Shown piece after piece: positions 1-9,227 of a stretch of DNA of 64,000 nucleotides; the stretch's first letter is position 1, and each line of letters opens with the position of its first letter. This DNA comes from Panacagrimonas sp. (GTDB taxonomy: Bacteria; Pseudomonadota; Gammaproteobacteria; Nevskiales; Nevskiaceae). Position numbers and translations under genes: made by a program. Location: positions 1-64,000 of the forward strand of contig NZ_JAJFBP010000023.1 of assembly GCF_020697055.1 (NCBI RefSeq), written 5' to 3'. The notes below the pieces were generated by a model. It had not been told where the DNA came from. It made no database searches and worked only from the letters and a program-made list of their open reading frames with translations.

Positions 1-1474
1 AGGCGCTCTGCTTGCGCTTGAACTCGCCCAGCACCGGGTCGCGGATCGCGGCGATGTCGGCTTCGCTCAGCTTCTTTCCCGACTTGGCGAGCTGGCGGAT
101 CTTCACGTCGGCCAGCGTGTTGGCCGCCTGCTCGGCACCCATCACCGAGATCTGCGACTGCGGCCAGGAGAACAGGAAGCGGCTGTCGAACGCGCGCCCG
201 CTCATGCCGTAGTTGCCGGCGCCGAACGAGCCGTGGCACATCACGGTGAACTTGGGCACCTCCGAGCAGGACACCGCCATGATCATCTTGGCGCCGTCCT
301 TGGTGATGCCGCGGCGCTCGTACTCGCGTCCCACCATGAAGCCGGTGATGTTCTGCAGGAACAGGATCGGCACGCGGTTCTGGTTGCACAGCTCGATGAA
401 GTGCGCGCCCTTCAGCGAAGAGTCGTTGAACAGCACGCCGTTGTTGGCCAGGATCCCGATCTTGTAGCCCCAGATGTGGGCGTAGCCGCAGATCAGCGTC
501 GTGCCGTATGCCGGCTGGTACTCGTGGAAGCGCGAGCCGTCGACCAGGCGCGCGATCACTTCCTTCATGTCGAACTGCTGCTTGATGTCGCGCGGCAGGA
601 TTCCGTAGAGATCGGCGCCGTCGTAGTACGGATCCTCCGGCGTCTGCCATTCGATCTGCGTTTTCTGCGGCCGCTTGAACTGCGCGACGATGTCGCGCGC
701 GATCGCGATCGCCTCCTCCTCGCTCGACGCCGGATAGTCGGCGGTGCCGGACGTCGTGGTGTGCATGTCGCAGCCGCCGAGCTCGTCGACGGTGTTCTCC
801 TCGCCCGTCGCCGCCTTCACCAGCGGCGGACCGGCGAGGAAGATCGCGCCGGTACCGCGCACGATCACGTTGTAGTCGGACAGGCCCGGCACGTAGGCGC
901 CGCCGGCGGTGCAGTGGCCGAGCACCACCGACACCTGCTGCACGCCCATCTTCGACAGGATGCACTGGTTCCGGAAGATGCGGCCGGCGTAGTACTTGTC
1001 GGCGAAAAGATCGGCCTGCAGCGGCAGAAAGCCGCCTGCCGAGTCGCACAGGTGCACCACCGGCAGGCGGTTCTCGATGGCGATGTCGAGCGCGCGCACG
1101 GTCTTCTTCACGGTGAGCGGATACCAGGCACCGCCCTTCACGCTCGCGTCGCCGGCGTTGATCACGCACTCGCGTCCCGAGACGATGCCGATGCCGGTCA
1201 CGCAGGCCGCGCCGGGAACCTCGCCGTCGTAGGCGTCGTTGGCGGCCAGCGACGAGAACTCGAGGAAGGGCGTGCCGGGGTCCAGCAGCAGCGCGATGCG
1301 CTCGCGCACCAGCAGCTTCTTCTGCGCGCGCAGGCGGTCGATGTCGCGCTGCGGACGGTCGTCGCGCGCCGCGCGCTGTCGCTCGCGGAAATCGGCCGCG
1401 ACCTTGCGGTTGTGCGCGGCGTTGGCCTGGAATTCGCTCGATGCGGTGTTGAGACGGGATTCGATGCGCTTCAT
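1..1474 (-). CDS. acyl-CoA carboxylase carboxyltransferase (beta) subunit, 3' end cut by window
   Basis: Carboxyltransferase subunit of a biotin-dependent acyl-CoA carboxylase of the 3-methylcrotonyl/geranyl-CoA type, which moves CO2 from carboxybiotin to the acyl-CoA. About 491 residues are visible. These enzymes run to about 535, so the last 40 or so residues lie beyond base 1. Visible signatures are VKGGAWYPLTVKK, the oxyanion glycines CTAGGAYVPG, FLAGPPLVKAATGEE, FLQNITGFMVG and SFGAGNYGM. The ATG at 1474 overlaps the stop of the BCCP gene (ATGA), so the two are translationally coupled. The choice between leucine and acyclic-terpene degradation cannot be settled here: some segments read LiuB-like, while the GTADYPASSEEE stretch departs from the usual LiuB pattern. 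Confidence 0.9.
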   Translation of the reverse strand, partial: MKRIESRLNTASSEFQANAAHNRKVAADFRERQRAARDDRPQRDIDRLRAQKKLLVRERIALLLDPGTPFLEFSSLAANDAYDGEVPGAACVTGIGIVSGRECVINAGDASVKGGAWYPLTVKKTVRALDIAIENRLPVVHLCDSAGGFLPLQADLFADKYYAGRIFRNQCILSKMGVQQVSVVLGHCTAGGAYVPGLSDYNVIVRGTGAIFLAGPPLVKAATGEENTVDELGGCDMHTTTSGTADYPASSEEEAIAIARDIVAQFKRPQKTQIEWQTPEDPYYDGADLYGILPRDIKQQFDMKEVIARLVDGSRFHEYQPAYGTTLICGYAHIWGYKIGILANNGVLFNDSSLKGAHFIELCNQNRVPILFLQNITGFMVGREYERRGITKDGAKMIMAVSCSEVPKFTVMCHGSFGAGNYGMSGRAFDSRFLFSWPQSQISVMGAEQAANTLADVKIRQLAKSGKKLSEADIAAIRDPVLGEFKRKQSA

Positions 1475-1974
1475 GCCGGCGACCCCGACTCCAGGTCGAG
1501 CAGCACCGCGTCGCGCTCGAACGTCTGCCCTTTCTCGAATCTCACCGCGGCGACCACGCCGTCGCGCGGCGCCACCAGCGTCGTCTCCATCTTCATGCTT
1601 TCCATCACCAGCAGCGTTTGTCCCTTGGTGACCGCGGCGCCCGCCGCGACCGCGACGTTCACGATGCTGCCCGGCATCGGCGCGCGGATCTGATCGTTGG
1701 CACCGCCGCCGGCCTTTGCCGCGAGGCGATCGAGCGGATGCTCGTAACGCAACGCGTAGGCCTCGCCGTCGAGGTGCACGAAGACCTCGTCGCCGCGCGT
1801 GGCGATCACGACCTCGACGTGGCGCTCACCGAGGGTGAGCCAGGCGCGGCCGTCGGGCGCGGTCTTCAGATCCACGTCGATTCGCGCGTCGCCGACGTGC
1901 AGTCGGTAGGTCGCGCGCGCGCGGGCCAGCTCGACGTTGTGCTCGGCGTCTCCGAGCTTGAAGGCATGGTGCAT
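1471..1974 (-). CDS. biotin carboxyl carrier (BT + BCCP) piece of the acyl-CoA carboxylase alpha subunit
   Basis: A 167-residue protein made of a beta-rich BT-like region (about 1-85) and a C-terminal biotinyl domain (about 95-165). The biotinylation motif is VMESMKM, with Lys128 as the acceptor, preceded by the usual APMPG turn. In this enzyme family the same region is normally the C-terminal third of a single alpha subunit of about 655-670 residues. This piece plus the biotin carboxylase upstream total 662 residues, which suggests a split alpha subunit. The start is an ATG only 3 nt after the stop of the intervening DUF559 gene, so translation may depend on ribosomes finishing that gene. 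It overlaps the carboxyltransferase gene by 4 nt. Confidence 0.85.
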   Translation of the reverse strand: MHHAFKLGDAEHNVELARARATYRLHVGDARIDVDLKTAPDGRAWLTLGERHVEVVIATRGDEVFVHLDGEAYALRYEHPLDRLAAKAGGGANDQIRAPMPGSIVNVAVAAGAAVTKGQTLLVMESMKMETTLVAPRDGVVAAVRFEKGQTFERDAVLLDLESGSPA

Positions 1975-1977
1975 TTC

Positions 1978-2385
1978 TCAATTCCGCACTTTGATCTCCC
2001 CTCTCCCGCTTGCGGGAGAGGGGTTGGGGGAGAGGGTTTCGCTGGATGCCACCGCCATACGGATCTGCTCGAGCACGACATCGGTGCGGGCCAGAACCTC
2101 GTCGTTCCAGAGGCGAAGCACCTTGAACCCTTCATGCTCCAGAACGGCGGTTCGCGCGGCATCTGCGGTCTCTTGGGCGGCGTGCTGGCCACCGTCGAGT
2201 TCGATGATCAGGGCGAGCTCGACTGCGACGAAATCCACGATGCGGGGCCCGATCGGCTTCTCGCGCCTGGACTTCACGCCCATGAATCGGTGGGCTCTGA
2301 GGTGGTAGCACAGCCGTTGTTCGGCCTGCGTCTGGGACGATCCGTGCGCCTTGGCGTACGCCCGGGTTCGGGCATCGACTGTCAT
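1978..2385 (-). CDS. DUF559 (Vsr-like, PD-(D/E)XK-type) endonuclease-domain protein
   Basis: A 135-residue protein from the ATG at 2385. The DUF559 core is recognisable: an N-terminal helix with TQAEQRLCYHLRAHRFMG, then the catalytic-looking strands IVDFVAVELALIIELDGGQHA and the C-terminal GFKVLRLWNDEVL. DUF559 proteins are small proteins related to very-short-patch-repair nucleases, and their cellular role is not established. The reading frame is open upstream as far as 2514, inside the biotin carboxylase gene, and both its ends run through REP palindromes that translate as ...ACGRGAAGEG... and ...NPSPASGRGE.... It sits between two parts of a carboxylase subunit with which it has no biochemical link. 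Confidence 0.85.
   Translation of the reverse strand: MTVDARTRAYAKAHGSSQTQAEQRLCYHLRAHRFMGVKSRREKPIGPRIVDFVAVELALIIELDGGQHAAQETADAARTAVLEHEGFKVLRLWNDEVLARTDVVLEQIRMAVASSETLSPNPSPASGRGEIKVRN
1997..2037 (+). repeat. left REP-like palindrome of the DUF559 cassette
   Basis: Perfect palindrome at 1998-2023 (12-bp arms around TT), followed by a GGGGGAGAGGG tail to 2037. It encodes the C-terminal tail of the DUF559 protein on the minus strand. Confidence 0.8.
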
Positions 2386-2390
2386 CGAGA

Positions 2391-2430
2391 CACCCTCTCC
2401 CGCTGCCCCTCTCCCGCAAGCGGGAGGGGG
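2391..2430 (-). repeat. right REP-like palindrome of the DUF559 cassette
   Basis: Inverted copy of the left repeat. Read on the minus strand it gives the palindrome (about 2406-2430) and then a CGGGAGAGGGT tail ending at 2391, just upstream of the DUF559 start codon at 2385. Confidence 0.8.
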
Positions 2431-2458
2431 AGTCCGCTGCAATTCAGCGGGCTGATCA

Positions 2459-3946
<1,488 letters not shown>

Positions 3947-4111
3947 GCCTGCCTCGAACAGTCGAAAGAATGAAAAGAGATTCAATTTTCTCCGCCCGGC
4001 GCGTCGCGGCCCTCCTCCGTTCAGGGGAGGGGCATCGACGCCGATGCGTGGCGGCTTGCCAGCACGAGGGCGAAGGGCCGAATGTTCGCATGCCCCCTGC
4101 CCCGCTCGCGC

Positions 4112-5104
4112 ATGGTCCTTTCGAATCCCGTTCCCGTCGTCGCGTCCAGCACCGAACTCGCGGCGTGGGCGCGCGACCCGACGTCGGCGTCGCGCTTCGG
4201 CGCGCTCGCCGAGCGGCCGTGGCTGCTCGTCCACACGAGTACCGACGATGCGCGTGTCTGCGCCTGGCTGCGGGCGCTGCCTTGTCCGGTCATCGGGGTC
4301 GGCTGCGCGTCCAACGCGGCGTGCGACGCGACGGTCGCCGCCCTGCCGGCGGCCGCGCCGCTGCTGCGCACGATCGCGCATTCGCCGCTCGCGGCCGCGC
4401 TGCTGGTCCAGGTGTTGCGCGCGGTCGAGACCCTGCCCACCGAACGCGCGTTGCTGGTCGAATCGCTGGCCTACGCCACGCTCCAGGGCGGCACCGAGTT
4501 CGCGCGCTGGCGCGCCACGCACACGCCCGGTCGGACCCGGGACGATCCCGGTCCGGCGGTGCTCGTGTCGCGCGATGAAGCCGCAACCTTGCGCATGACG
4601 CTGAACCGACCCTCTCGGCGCAACGCGATGACCGTGGAGATGCGCGACGCGCTGCTCGAGGCGCTGCAGCTCGCGCTGATCGACCGCTCGATCGCGACGA
4701 TATGCATCGACGCCGCCGGCCGCTGCTTCAGCACCGGCGGCGATCTGGACGAGTTCGGCAGCGCGCCCGATCCCGCCAGCGCACACCTCGTGCGCCAGCT
4801 GGCGCTGCCCGGTCGGCTCCTGTGGAGCTGCGCCGATCGCTGCGTGGTGCGCGTGCACGGCGCCTGCATCGGCTCGGGGATCGAGTTTCCGGCGTTCGCC
4901 TCGCGCATCGAGGCGGCGTCGGATTCCTGGTTCCAGCTGCCCGAGCTGCGCTACGGACTGATTCCCGGCGCCGGCGGCTGCGTCAGCCTCTCGCGCCGCA
5001 TCGGCCGGCAGCGGACCGCGTGGATGGCGTTGAGCGGCGCGCGCATCGATGCGCGCACCGCGCTGGAATGGGGCTTGGTGGACGCGATCGACTCGCGCGG
5101 CTGA
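4112..5104 (+). CDS. enoyl-CoA hydratase/isomerase family protein with N-terminal extension
   Basis: A crotonase-fold protein of about 330 residues. The catalytic half begins about residue 150 (LRMTLNRPSRRNAMT). It shows GRCFSTGGDLDEF and VHGACIGSGIEF (oxyanion-hole glycines) and the ELRYGLIPGAGGC segment. The first ~145 residues look like a second, degenerate crotonase half (LPCPVIGVG, LLVESLAYATLQGG). Such proteins hydrate or isomerise 2-enoyl-CoA esters. Being divergent from the carboxylase genes, it probably acts in the same branched-chain or terpenoid acyl-CoA pathway. I chose the ATG at 4112 (MVLSNP). An in-frame ATG at 4082 would add ten residues. Confidence 0.8.
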   Translation: MVLSNPVPVVASSTELAAWARDPTSASRFGALAERPWLLVHTSTDDARVCAWLRALPCPVIGVGCASNAACDATVAALPAAAPLLRTIAHSPLAAALLVQVLRAVETLPTERALLVESLAYATLQGGTEFARWRATHTPGRTRDDPGPAVLVSRDEAATLRMTLNRPSRRNAMTVEMRDALLEALQLALIDRSIATICIDAAGRCFSTGGDLDEFGSAPDPASAHLVRQLALPGRLLWSCADRCVVRVHGACIGSGIEFPAFASRIEAASDSWFQLPELRYGLIPGAGGCVSLSRRIGRQRTAWMALSGARIDARTALEWGLVDAIDSRG

Positions 5105-5114
5105 CCCGGGAACC

Positions 5115-6497
5115 TCAACGCGGGCCGAACCACTTCAGCCGTTCTCGCAGGCGCACCACCTCGCCCACGATCACCAGGCTCGCCCCGTCGATGTCGCTGC
5201 GTGCGGCGACCATTTCCGGCAGCGTCGACAGCGTTCCCGTCACCACCTGCTGCGCGCGCGTCGTACCCTGCTCGATCAGCGCGGCCGGCCAATCGTCGGG
5301 CAGGCCATGCGCGACGAGCTGGCCGCAGAGCTCCGCCAGCGCCGTGCGACCCATGTAGATCACGACGGTCTGACCGGGGCGCGCGAGCGCATCCCAGTGC
5401 AGATCGAGCTGCCCGTCCTTGCGCCGATGGCCGGTGACGAAGATGCAGGACTGCGCGTGGTCGCGATGCGTCAACGGAATGCCGGCGTACGCGGCGCAGC
5501 CGTTGGCGGCGCTGATGCCGGGCACCACCTGGAACGGGATGCCGGCCTCGGCCAGTTCTTCGATCTCTTCGCCGCCGCGACCGAACACGAACGGATCGCC
5601 GCCCTTGAGACGCAGCACGCGCTTGCCTTGCCGCGCCAGGCGCACCAGTTCCGAATTGATCTCCTCCTGCGGCAGCGTGTGCTTGGCGCGGCGCTTGCCC
5701 ACGTAGATCCGTTCGGCGTCACGGCGCACCAGGTCCAGGATTTCGGGCGCGATCAGCGCGTCGTACAGCACCACGTCGCATTGCTGCATCAGCCGCAGCG
5801 CACGAAAGCTCAGCAGGTCCGGATCGCCGGGCCCCGCGCCGACCAGGTAGACCTCGCCGCGCGGCGCCGAACCGGAAAGCAGGCTTTCGAGTTCGAACAC
5901 GGCCGACACTTCATCGTTGGCGAGCAGCCGTTCGGGGCCGGGACCGTCGAGAAAGTCTTCCCACACCTGCCGGCGGATCTCGACCGGCATCTGCTTCACG
6001 CGGTCGCGATGTCGCTCCATGAATTCGGCGACCCGACCGTAGCCGCCGGGCAGCAGCGCTTCGATGCGCTCGCGCAGGCGACGCGCCAGCACCGGCGCCA
6101 CCCCTGCGGTGGAGACGGCGACCGTGATCGGCGCGCGCTCGATGATCGAGGGCGTGATGAAGCGGCTGGCCTGCGGGTCGTCGACGACGTTGCACAGCAG
6201 GCCGGCGGCCTCGGATGCGGCGGCAATGGCGCGATTCACGTCGCGATCGTCGGTGGCGGCGATGACCAGCCGCGCGCCCGACATCTGCACCGGATCGAAC
6301 GCGGTTCCGACGTGGTGGATGGCACCGCCGGACGCCAGTCCCGAGAGCTCCTCGTTGAGCTCACTCGCCACGACGTTCACGCGCGCGCAGGCCTTGAGCA
6401 GCAGCCGGATCTTGCGCGCGGCGACCTCGCCGCCGCCCACCACGAGCACCGGCTGGCCGTTCAGATCGACGAAGATCGGAAAGTAGGTGGAGCTCAT
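5115..6497 (-). CDS. cysG: siroheme synthase (fused dehydrogenase/ferrochelatase and uroporphyrinogen-III C-methyltransferase)
   Basis: A 460-residue CysG that makes siroheme from uroporphyrinogen III. The N-terminal precorrin-2 dehydrogenase/sirohydrochlorin ferrochelatase module has the NAD-binding VLVVGGGEVAARK (about 17-29). The C-terminal SAM-dependent methyltransferase begins VYLVGAGPGDPDLLS (about 218), with LRLKGGDPFVFGRGGEE and the VPGISAANGC loop further on. Full-length for the fused enterobacterial type. Its product is the cofactor of the sulfite reductase encoded at 31987-33654. It is convergent with the enoyl-CoA hydratase gene, 10 nt apart. Confidence 0.97.
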   Translation of the reverse strand: MSSTYFPIFVDLNGQPVLVVGGGEVAARKIRLLLKACARVNVVASELNEELSGLASGGAIHHVGTAFDPVQMSGARLVIAATDDRDVNRAIAAASEAAGLLCNVVDDPQASRFITPSIIERAPITVAVSTAGVAPVLARRLRERIEALLPGGYGRVAEFMERHRDRVKQMPVEIRRQVWEDFLDGPGPERLLANDEVSAVFELESLLSGSAPRGEVYLVGAGPGDPDLLSFRALRLMQQCDVVLYDALIAPEILDLVRRDAERIYVGKRRAKHTLPQEEINSELVRLARQGKRVLRLKGGDPFVFGRGGEEIEELAEAGIPFQVVPGISAANGCAAYAGIPLTHRDHAQSCIFVTGHRRKDGQLDLHWDALARPGQTVVIYMGRTALAELCGQLVAHGLPDDWPAALIEQGTTRAQQVVTGTLSTLPEMVAARSDIDGASLVIVGEVVRLRERLKWFGPR

Positions 6498-6509
6498 GCG
6501 GGCCCGGAT

Positions 6510-6842
6510 TCAGCGCACCACGCTGCGCGAGAACAGGTTGATGACGAGCACGCCGGCGACGATCAGCGTCATTCCCGTCAGCGCCGCGGCGTCGAGCTGC
6601 TGCTTGAATGCGATCCAGCCGATCAGCGAGATCAGGACGATGCCCAGTCCGGACCACACCGCGTACGCGATTCCGACCGGGATGCTCCTGAGGCTCAACG
6701 CGAGGAACCAGAACGCAATGCCATAGCCGGTGATCACACCGATCGTGGGCAGCGGACGGGTGAATCCGGCGCTGGCGGTCAGTGCCGATGTCGCCATCAC
6801 TTCCGCGACGATGGCGACCGACAGGAACAACCATGCGTTCAC
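6510..6842 (-). CDS. small multidrug resistance (SMR) family transporter
   Basis: A 110-residue, four-helix membrane protein of the EmrE/SugE superfamily. The essential membrane glutamate is Glu14 (AIVAEVMATS), and the SIPVGIAYAVWSGLG segment of helix 3 is typical of the drug-exporting QacE/EmrE branch. It works as a dual-topology homodimer that exchanges protons for cations such as quaternary ammonium compounds. It starts with GTG at 6842, overlapping the stop of the upstream small membrane protein by 4 nt, so the two are probably co-translated. Confidence 0.93.
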   Translation of the reverse strand: MNAWLFLSVAIVAEVMATSALTASAGFTRPLPTIGVITGYGIAFWFLALSLRSIPVGIAYAVWSGLGIVLISLIGWIAFKQQLDAAALTGMTLIVAGVLVINLFSRSVVR

Positions 6843-7123
6843 GGCGTCAGCCAGCCGAGCAGGCGCAGCACCGGGCGCACCATGCTACCGATGAGCTCGC
6901 CGACGAAGTTCTCCAGTGCAACGAAACCGATCAGCGCCATCACGGCGGCGAATCCGAGCACCGGCCACAGCGGCGGCAGGCCGTCGAACCCGAGTTGCGA
7001 CCAGAACAGCGCGATGCCGCCCCAGAGCAGTGCCGACAGCGCCAGCGCCGACAGCCCGGACAGGAACGCGAGCGCGACGCGATCCAGCAGCGTGGCCGAC
7101 TCGCGATGCTGCGGACGGGCCAC
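6839..7123 (-). CDS. small membrane protein of unknown function
   Basis: A 94-residue protein from a GTG start at 7123. It has a short basic N terminus and two or three hydrophobic segments (about 14-38, 47-68 and a weaker one near the end). I do not recognise a family. It lies 11 nt after ybaB and overlaps the SMR gene, at the place where recR commonly follows ybaB in proteobacteria. RecR motifs (C4 zinc finger, Toprim) are absent, so it is not a diverged RecR. Confidence 0.65.
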   Translation of the reverse strand: MARPQHRESATLLDRVALAFLSGLSALALSALLWGGIALFWSQLGFDGLPPLWPVLGFAAVMALIGFVALENFVGELIGSMVRPVLRLLGWLTP

Positions 7124-7134
7124 GCGCGCCTCGC

Positions 7135-7458
7135 TCAGAGGCCCAGATTCAGGCCGGGCGGCAGGCCCATGCCGCCGGTGACCGCGGTCATCTTTTCCTT
7201 GGTCGCGTTGTCCAGCTTCTGCGCCGCATCGTTGATCGCGGCGGCGACCAGGTCCTCGAGGAATTCCTTGTCCTCGGTCAGCGCGGCGGGATTGATCTCG
7301 ACCTTGCGCGCCTGGTGGCGGCCGTCGAGCGTGACCTTGACCATGCCCGCGCCGGACTCGCCGGTGATCTCCATCCGCGCGATCTCGTCCTGCGCGCGCT
7401 TGATGTTTTCCTGGACCTTCTGGGCCTGCTGCATGATCTGGCCGAGTGCGCCTTTCAT
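7135..7458 (-). CDS. ybaB: YbaB/EbfC family nucleoid-associated protein
   Basis: A 107-residue protein with the YbaB pattern: an N-terminal helix rich in Gln/Lys (MKGALGQIMQQAQKVQENIKRAQDEIA) followed by VKVTLDGRHQARKVEINPAAL and a C-terminal helix with DLVAAAINDA. Members form dimers that bind DNA without strong sequence specificity. It follows dnaX by 19 nt, the usual dnaX-ybaB arrangement. Confidence 0.95.
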   Translation of the reverse strand: MKGALGQIMQQAQKVQENIKRAQDEIARMEITGESGAGMVKVTLDGRHQARKVEINPAALTEDKEFLEDLVAAAINDAAQKLDNATKEKMTAVTGGMGLPPGLNLGL

Positions 7459-7477
7459 GTCGTGTTCCTCTCGATGA

Positions 7478-9130
7478 TTAGTTCGGTTGGACCGAGCCCG
7501 GACGCACGCTCGCGCCGAACTGTTCCTTGAATGCGCACACGACCGGATCCTGTTCGATCGCGGCCTGGGCCTGGCGTTGACGATCGCGCGCCCGCTGCTG
7601 GTCCAGCTGCGCCGGCGACGTCGGGTTGTCTTCGGCTTGCGCGACCTCGATCAAGACGCGCCGCGGCGCGCCGGCCTGCTGCGACAGGGCCTGCTCGAGC
7701 GCCGACCGACGCGATTCATGCAGCAGGAAACCGGCCGACGCGGTCAGGCTCAGACGGATCACACCTTCGCTCTCGCCGAGCCATGCGCATTGGCGCGCCA
7801 GCTGGCGCGCCGATCCGTCGATGCCGAGCGTCTCGATGCGCTCGGACCAGGGCAGGTCCTGCGGCGGCAGTCGTGGCACCGCGGGAGGCGCGATTCGTGC
7901 CGCGACGATGCCGGGCGCCGGTGCAGCATCCGGAGGCGCGGTCGCCGCCGACGTCACCGGCGCGGACTGTTCCACGGTGCTCGGCGTCGGCGCCTTGCGC
8001 GGTGGGGCAGACGATGGCGTCGAGGTGCCCGAACGGGTGCCGCCCGGCTCGTCGGGCCGGAATGTCAGCATGCGCAGCAGCGTCATCTCGAAGCCGCTGC
8101 GCGGATCCGGCGCCCACGGCAGGTCGCGCCGACCGCTCACGGCGATCTGGTAGCAGAGCTGCACGTCCTCGGCGCTCATCCGCGGCACCAGCGCCAGCAG
8201 CTCGGCGTCGTCGTCCTCGGATTGCGCGGCCGGCAGCACCTGCAGCACCGCGAGGCGCTGCAGGTATCCCGCGAGGTCGTTGAGCAGCGCCGAATAGTCC
8301 GGCGCACGCGTTTCGAGCTGTTCGATGCCCCGGAGCAGCGCCGCGCCGTCGCCCGATGCGATCGCGCCGAGCACCGCGTACAGCACCTGCCGGCCCGAGG
8401 TGCCTAGCATGTCTTCGACCGGTCCGCGCTCCAGCTTGGCGCCGCCCGAAAAGGCGATCGCCTGGTCGAGCAGCGACAGGCCGTCGCGCATCGAACCGTC
8501 GGCGGCGCGGGCGATCTCTCCGACGGCGCCGGCTTCGAACGCGACATTCTCCTGACCGAGCACCTTGGACAGCTGCTCGCGGATCACCACTACCGGCAGG
8601 CGCTTCAGATTGAACTGCAGGCAGCGGCTCAACACGGTGATCGGCAGCTTCTGCGGATCGGTGGTGGCCAGGATGAACTTCACGTGCGGCGGCGGCTCTT
8701 CCAGCGTCTTGAGCAGCGCGTTGAACGCGCTCTTGGAGAGCATGTGCACTTCGTCGATGAGGTACACCTTGTAGCGGCCGCGCGCCGGCGCGTACTGGCT
8801 GTTGTCGATCAGCTCGCGCACGTTGTCGACGCCGGTGTTGCTGGCGGCGTCGATCTCGAGCAGATCGACGAAACGACCGGTATCGACCTCGCGACAGGAG
8901 GTGCACACGCCGCAAGGATTGGCGCTCACGCCGGTCTCGCAGTTCAGACCCTTGGCCACGATGCGCGCCAGCGTGGTCTTGCCGACGCCGCGCGTGCCGG
9001 TGAGCAGGATCGCCGGGTGCAGCTTGTCCCCGTCGAGCGCATGACTCAGGGCCTTGACCACGTGTCCCTGTCCCATCACGTCGGCGAACACCCGGGGACG
9101 CCACTTTCGGGCGAGGGCGAGGTAGCTCAT
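7478..9130 (-). CDS. dnaX: DNA polymerase III subunits gamma/tau
   Basis: A 550-residue clamp-loader ATPase. The N-terminal AAA+ domain contains [12 protein letters not shown] (about 45-56), a four-cysteine zinc module (CETGVSANPCGVCTSC), the YLIDEVHMLSK Walker B and the LSRCLQF sensor region. A proline/alanine-rich linker (about 365-420) leads to a C-terminal domain resembling the tau region that contacts the polymerase alpha subunit. It loads the beta clamp and couples polymerases at the fork. I see no obvious A-tract slippery site, so separate gamma production is not evident. Confidence 0.97.
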   Translation of the reverse strand: MSYLALARKWRPRVFADVMGQGHVVKALSHALDGDKLHPAILLTGTRGVGKTTLARIVAKGLNCETGVSANPCGVCTSCREVDTGRFVDLLEIDAASNTGVDNVRELIDNSQYAPARGRYKVYLIDEVHMLSKSAFNALLKTLEEPPPHVKFILATTDPQKLPITVLSRCLQFNLKRLPVVVIREQLSKVLGQENVAFEAGAVGEIARAADGSMRDGLSLLDQAIAFSGGAKLERGPVEDMLGTSGRQVLYAVLGAIASGDGAALLRGIEQLETRAPDYSALLNDLAGYLQRLAVLQVLPAAQSEDDDAELLALVPRMSAEDVQLCYQIAVSGRRDLPWAPDPRSGFEMTLLRMLTFRPDEPGGTRSGTSTPSSAPPRKAPTPSTVEQSAPVTSAATAPPDAAPAPGIVAARIAPPAVPRLPPQDLPWSERIETLGIDGSARQLARQCAWLGESEGVIRLSLTASAGFLLHESRRSALEQALSQQAGAPRRVLIEVAQAEDNPTSPAQLDQQRARDRQRQAQAAIEQDPVVCAFKEQFGASVRPGSVQPN

Positions 9131-9190
9131 CGGACTGCGGTCAGAAAATGCATTTCGCGATTGTCGCGGATGGCATCCGCGCCTGCCAGC

Positions 9191-9222
9191 GAAAAGAAAA
9201 GCGGCCCGAGTGGGCGGGCCGC
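9191..9222 (-). terminator. rho-independent terminator after the tandem AAA+ ATPase gene
   Basis: On the minus strand an 8-bp stem (GCGGCCCG pairing with CGGGCCGC, 9201-9222, 6-nt loop) is followed directly by TTTTCTTTTC. It separates the ATPase gene from dnaX. Confidence 0.85.
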
Positions 9223-9227
9223 CAAGT

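Larger units (their letters stand above)
1997..2430. mobile_element. DUF559 cassette bounded by inverted REP-like palindromes
   Basis: About 434 bp, comprising the DUF559 gene between two inverted copies of a roughly 40-bp sequence. The left copy (1997-2037) is a perfect 12-bp-arm palindrome (arm GCGGGAGAGGGG, loop TT) followed by GTTGGGGGAGAGGGT. The right copy (2391-2430, other strand) has the same palindrome with one mismatch, followed by CAGCGGGAGAGGGT. The G-rich tails point inward on both sides, as terminal inverted repeats would. The unit lies between the biotin carboxylase stop and the BCCP start. No transposase is present, so mobility, if any, would be supplied in trans. Calling it a mobile unit is an inference from its structure. 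Confidence 0.55.

Noticed and set aside
233-1693. Long plus-strand open frame (486 codons) over the carboxyltransferase region
   Set aside because: It is the mirror of the real minus-strand gene. Its composition is dominated by His, Arg, Asp and Val as expected of a GC-rich antisense frame, and no motif is present.
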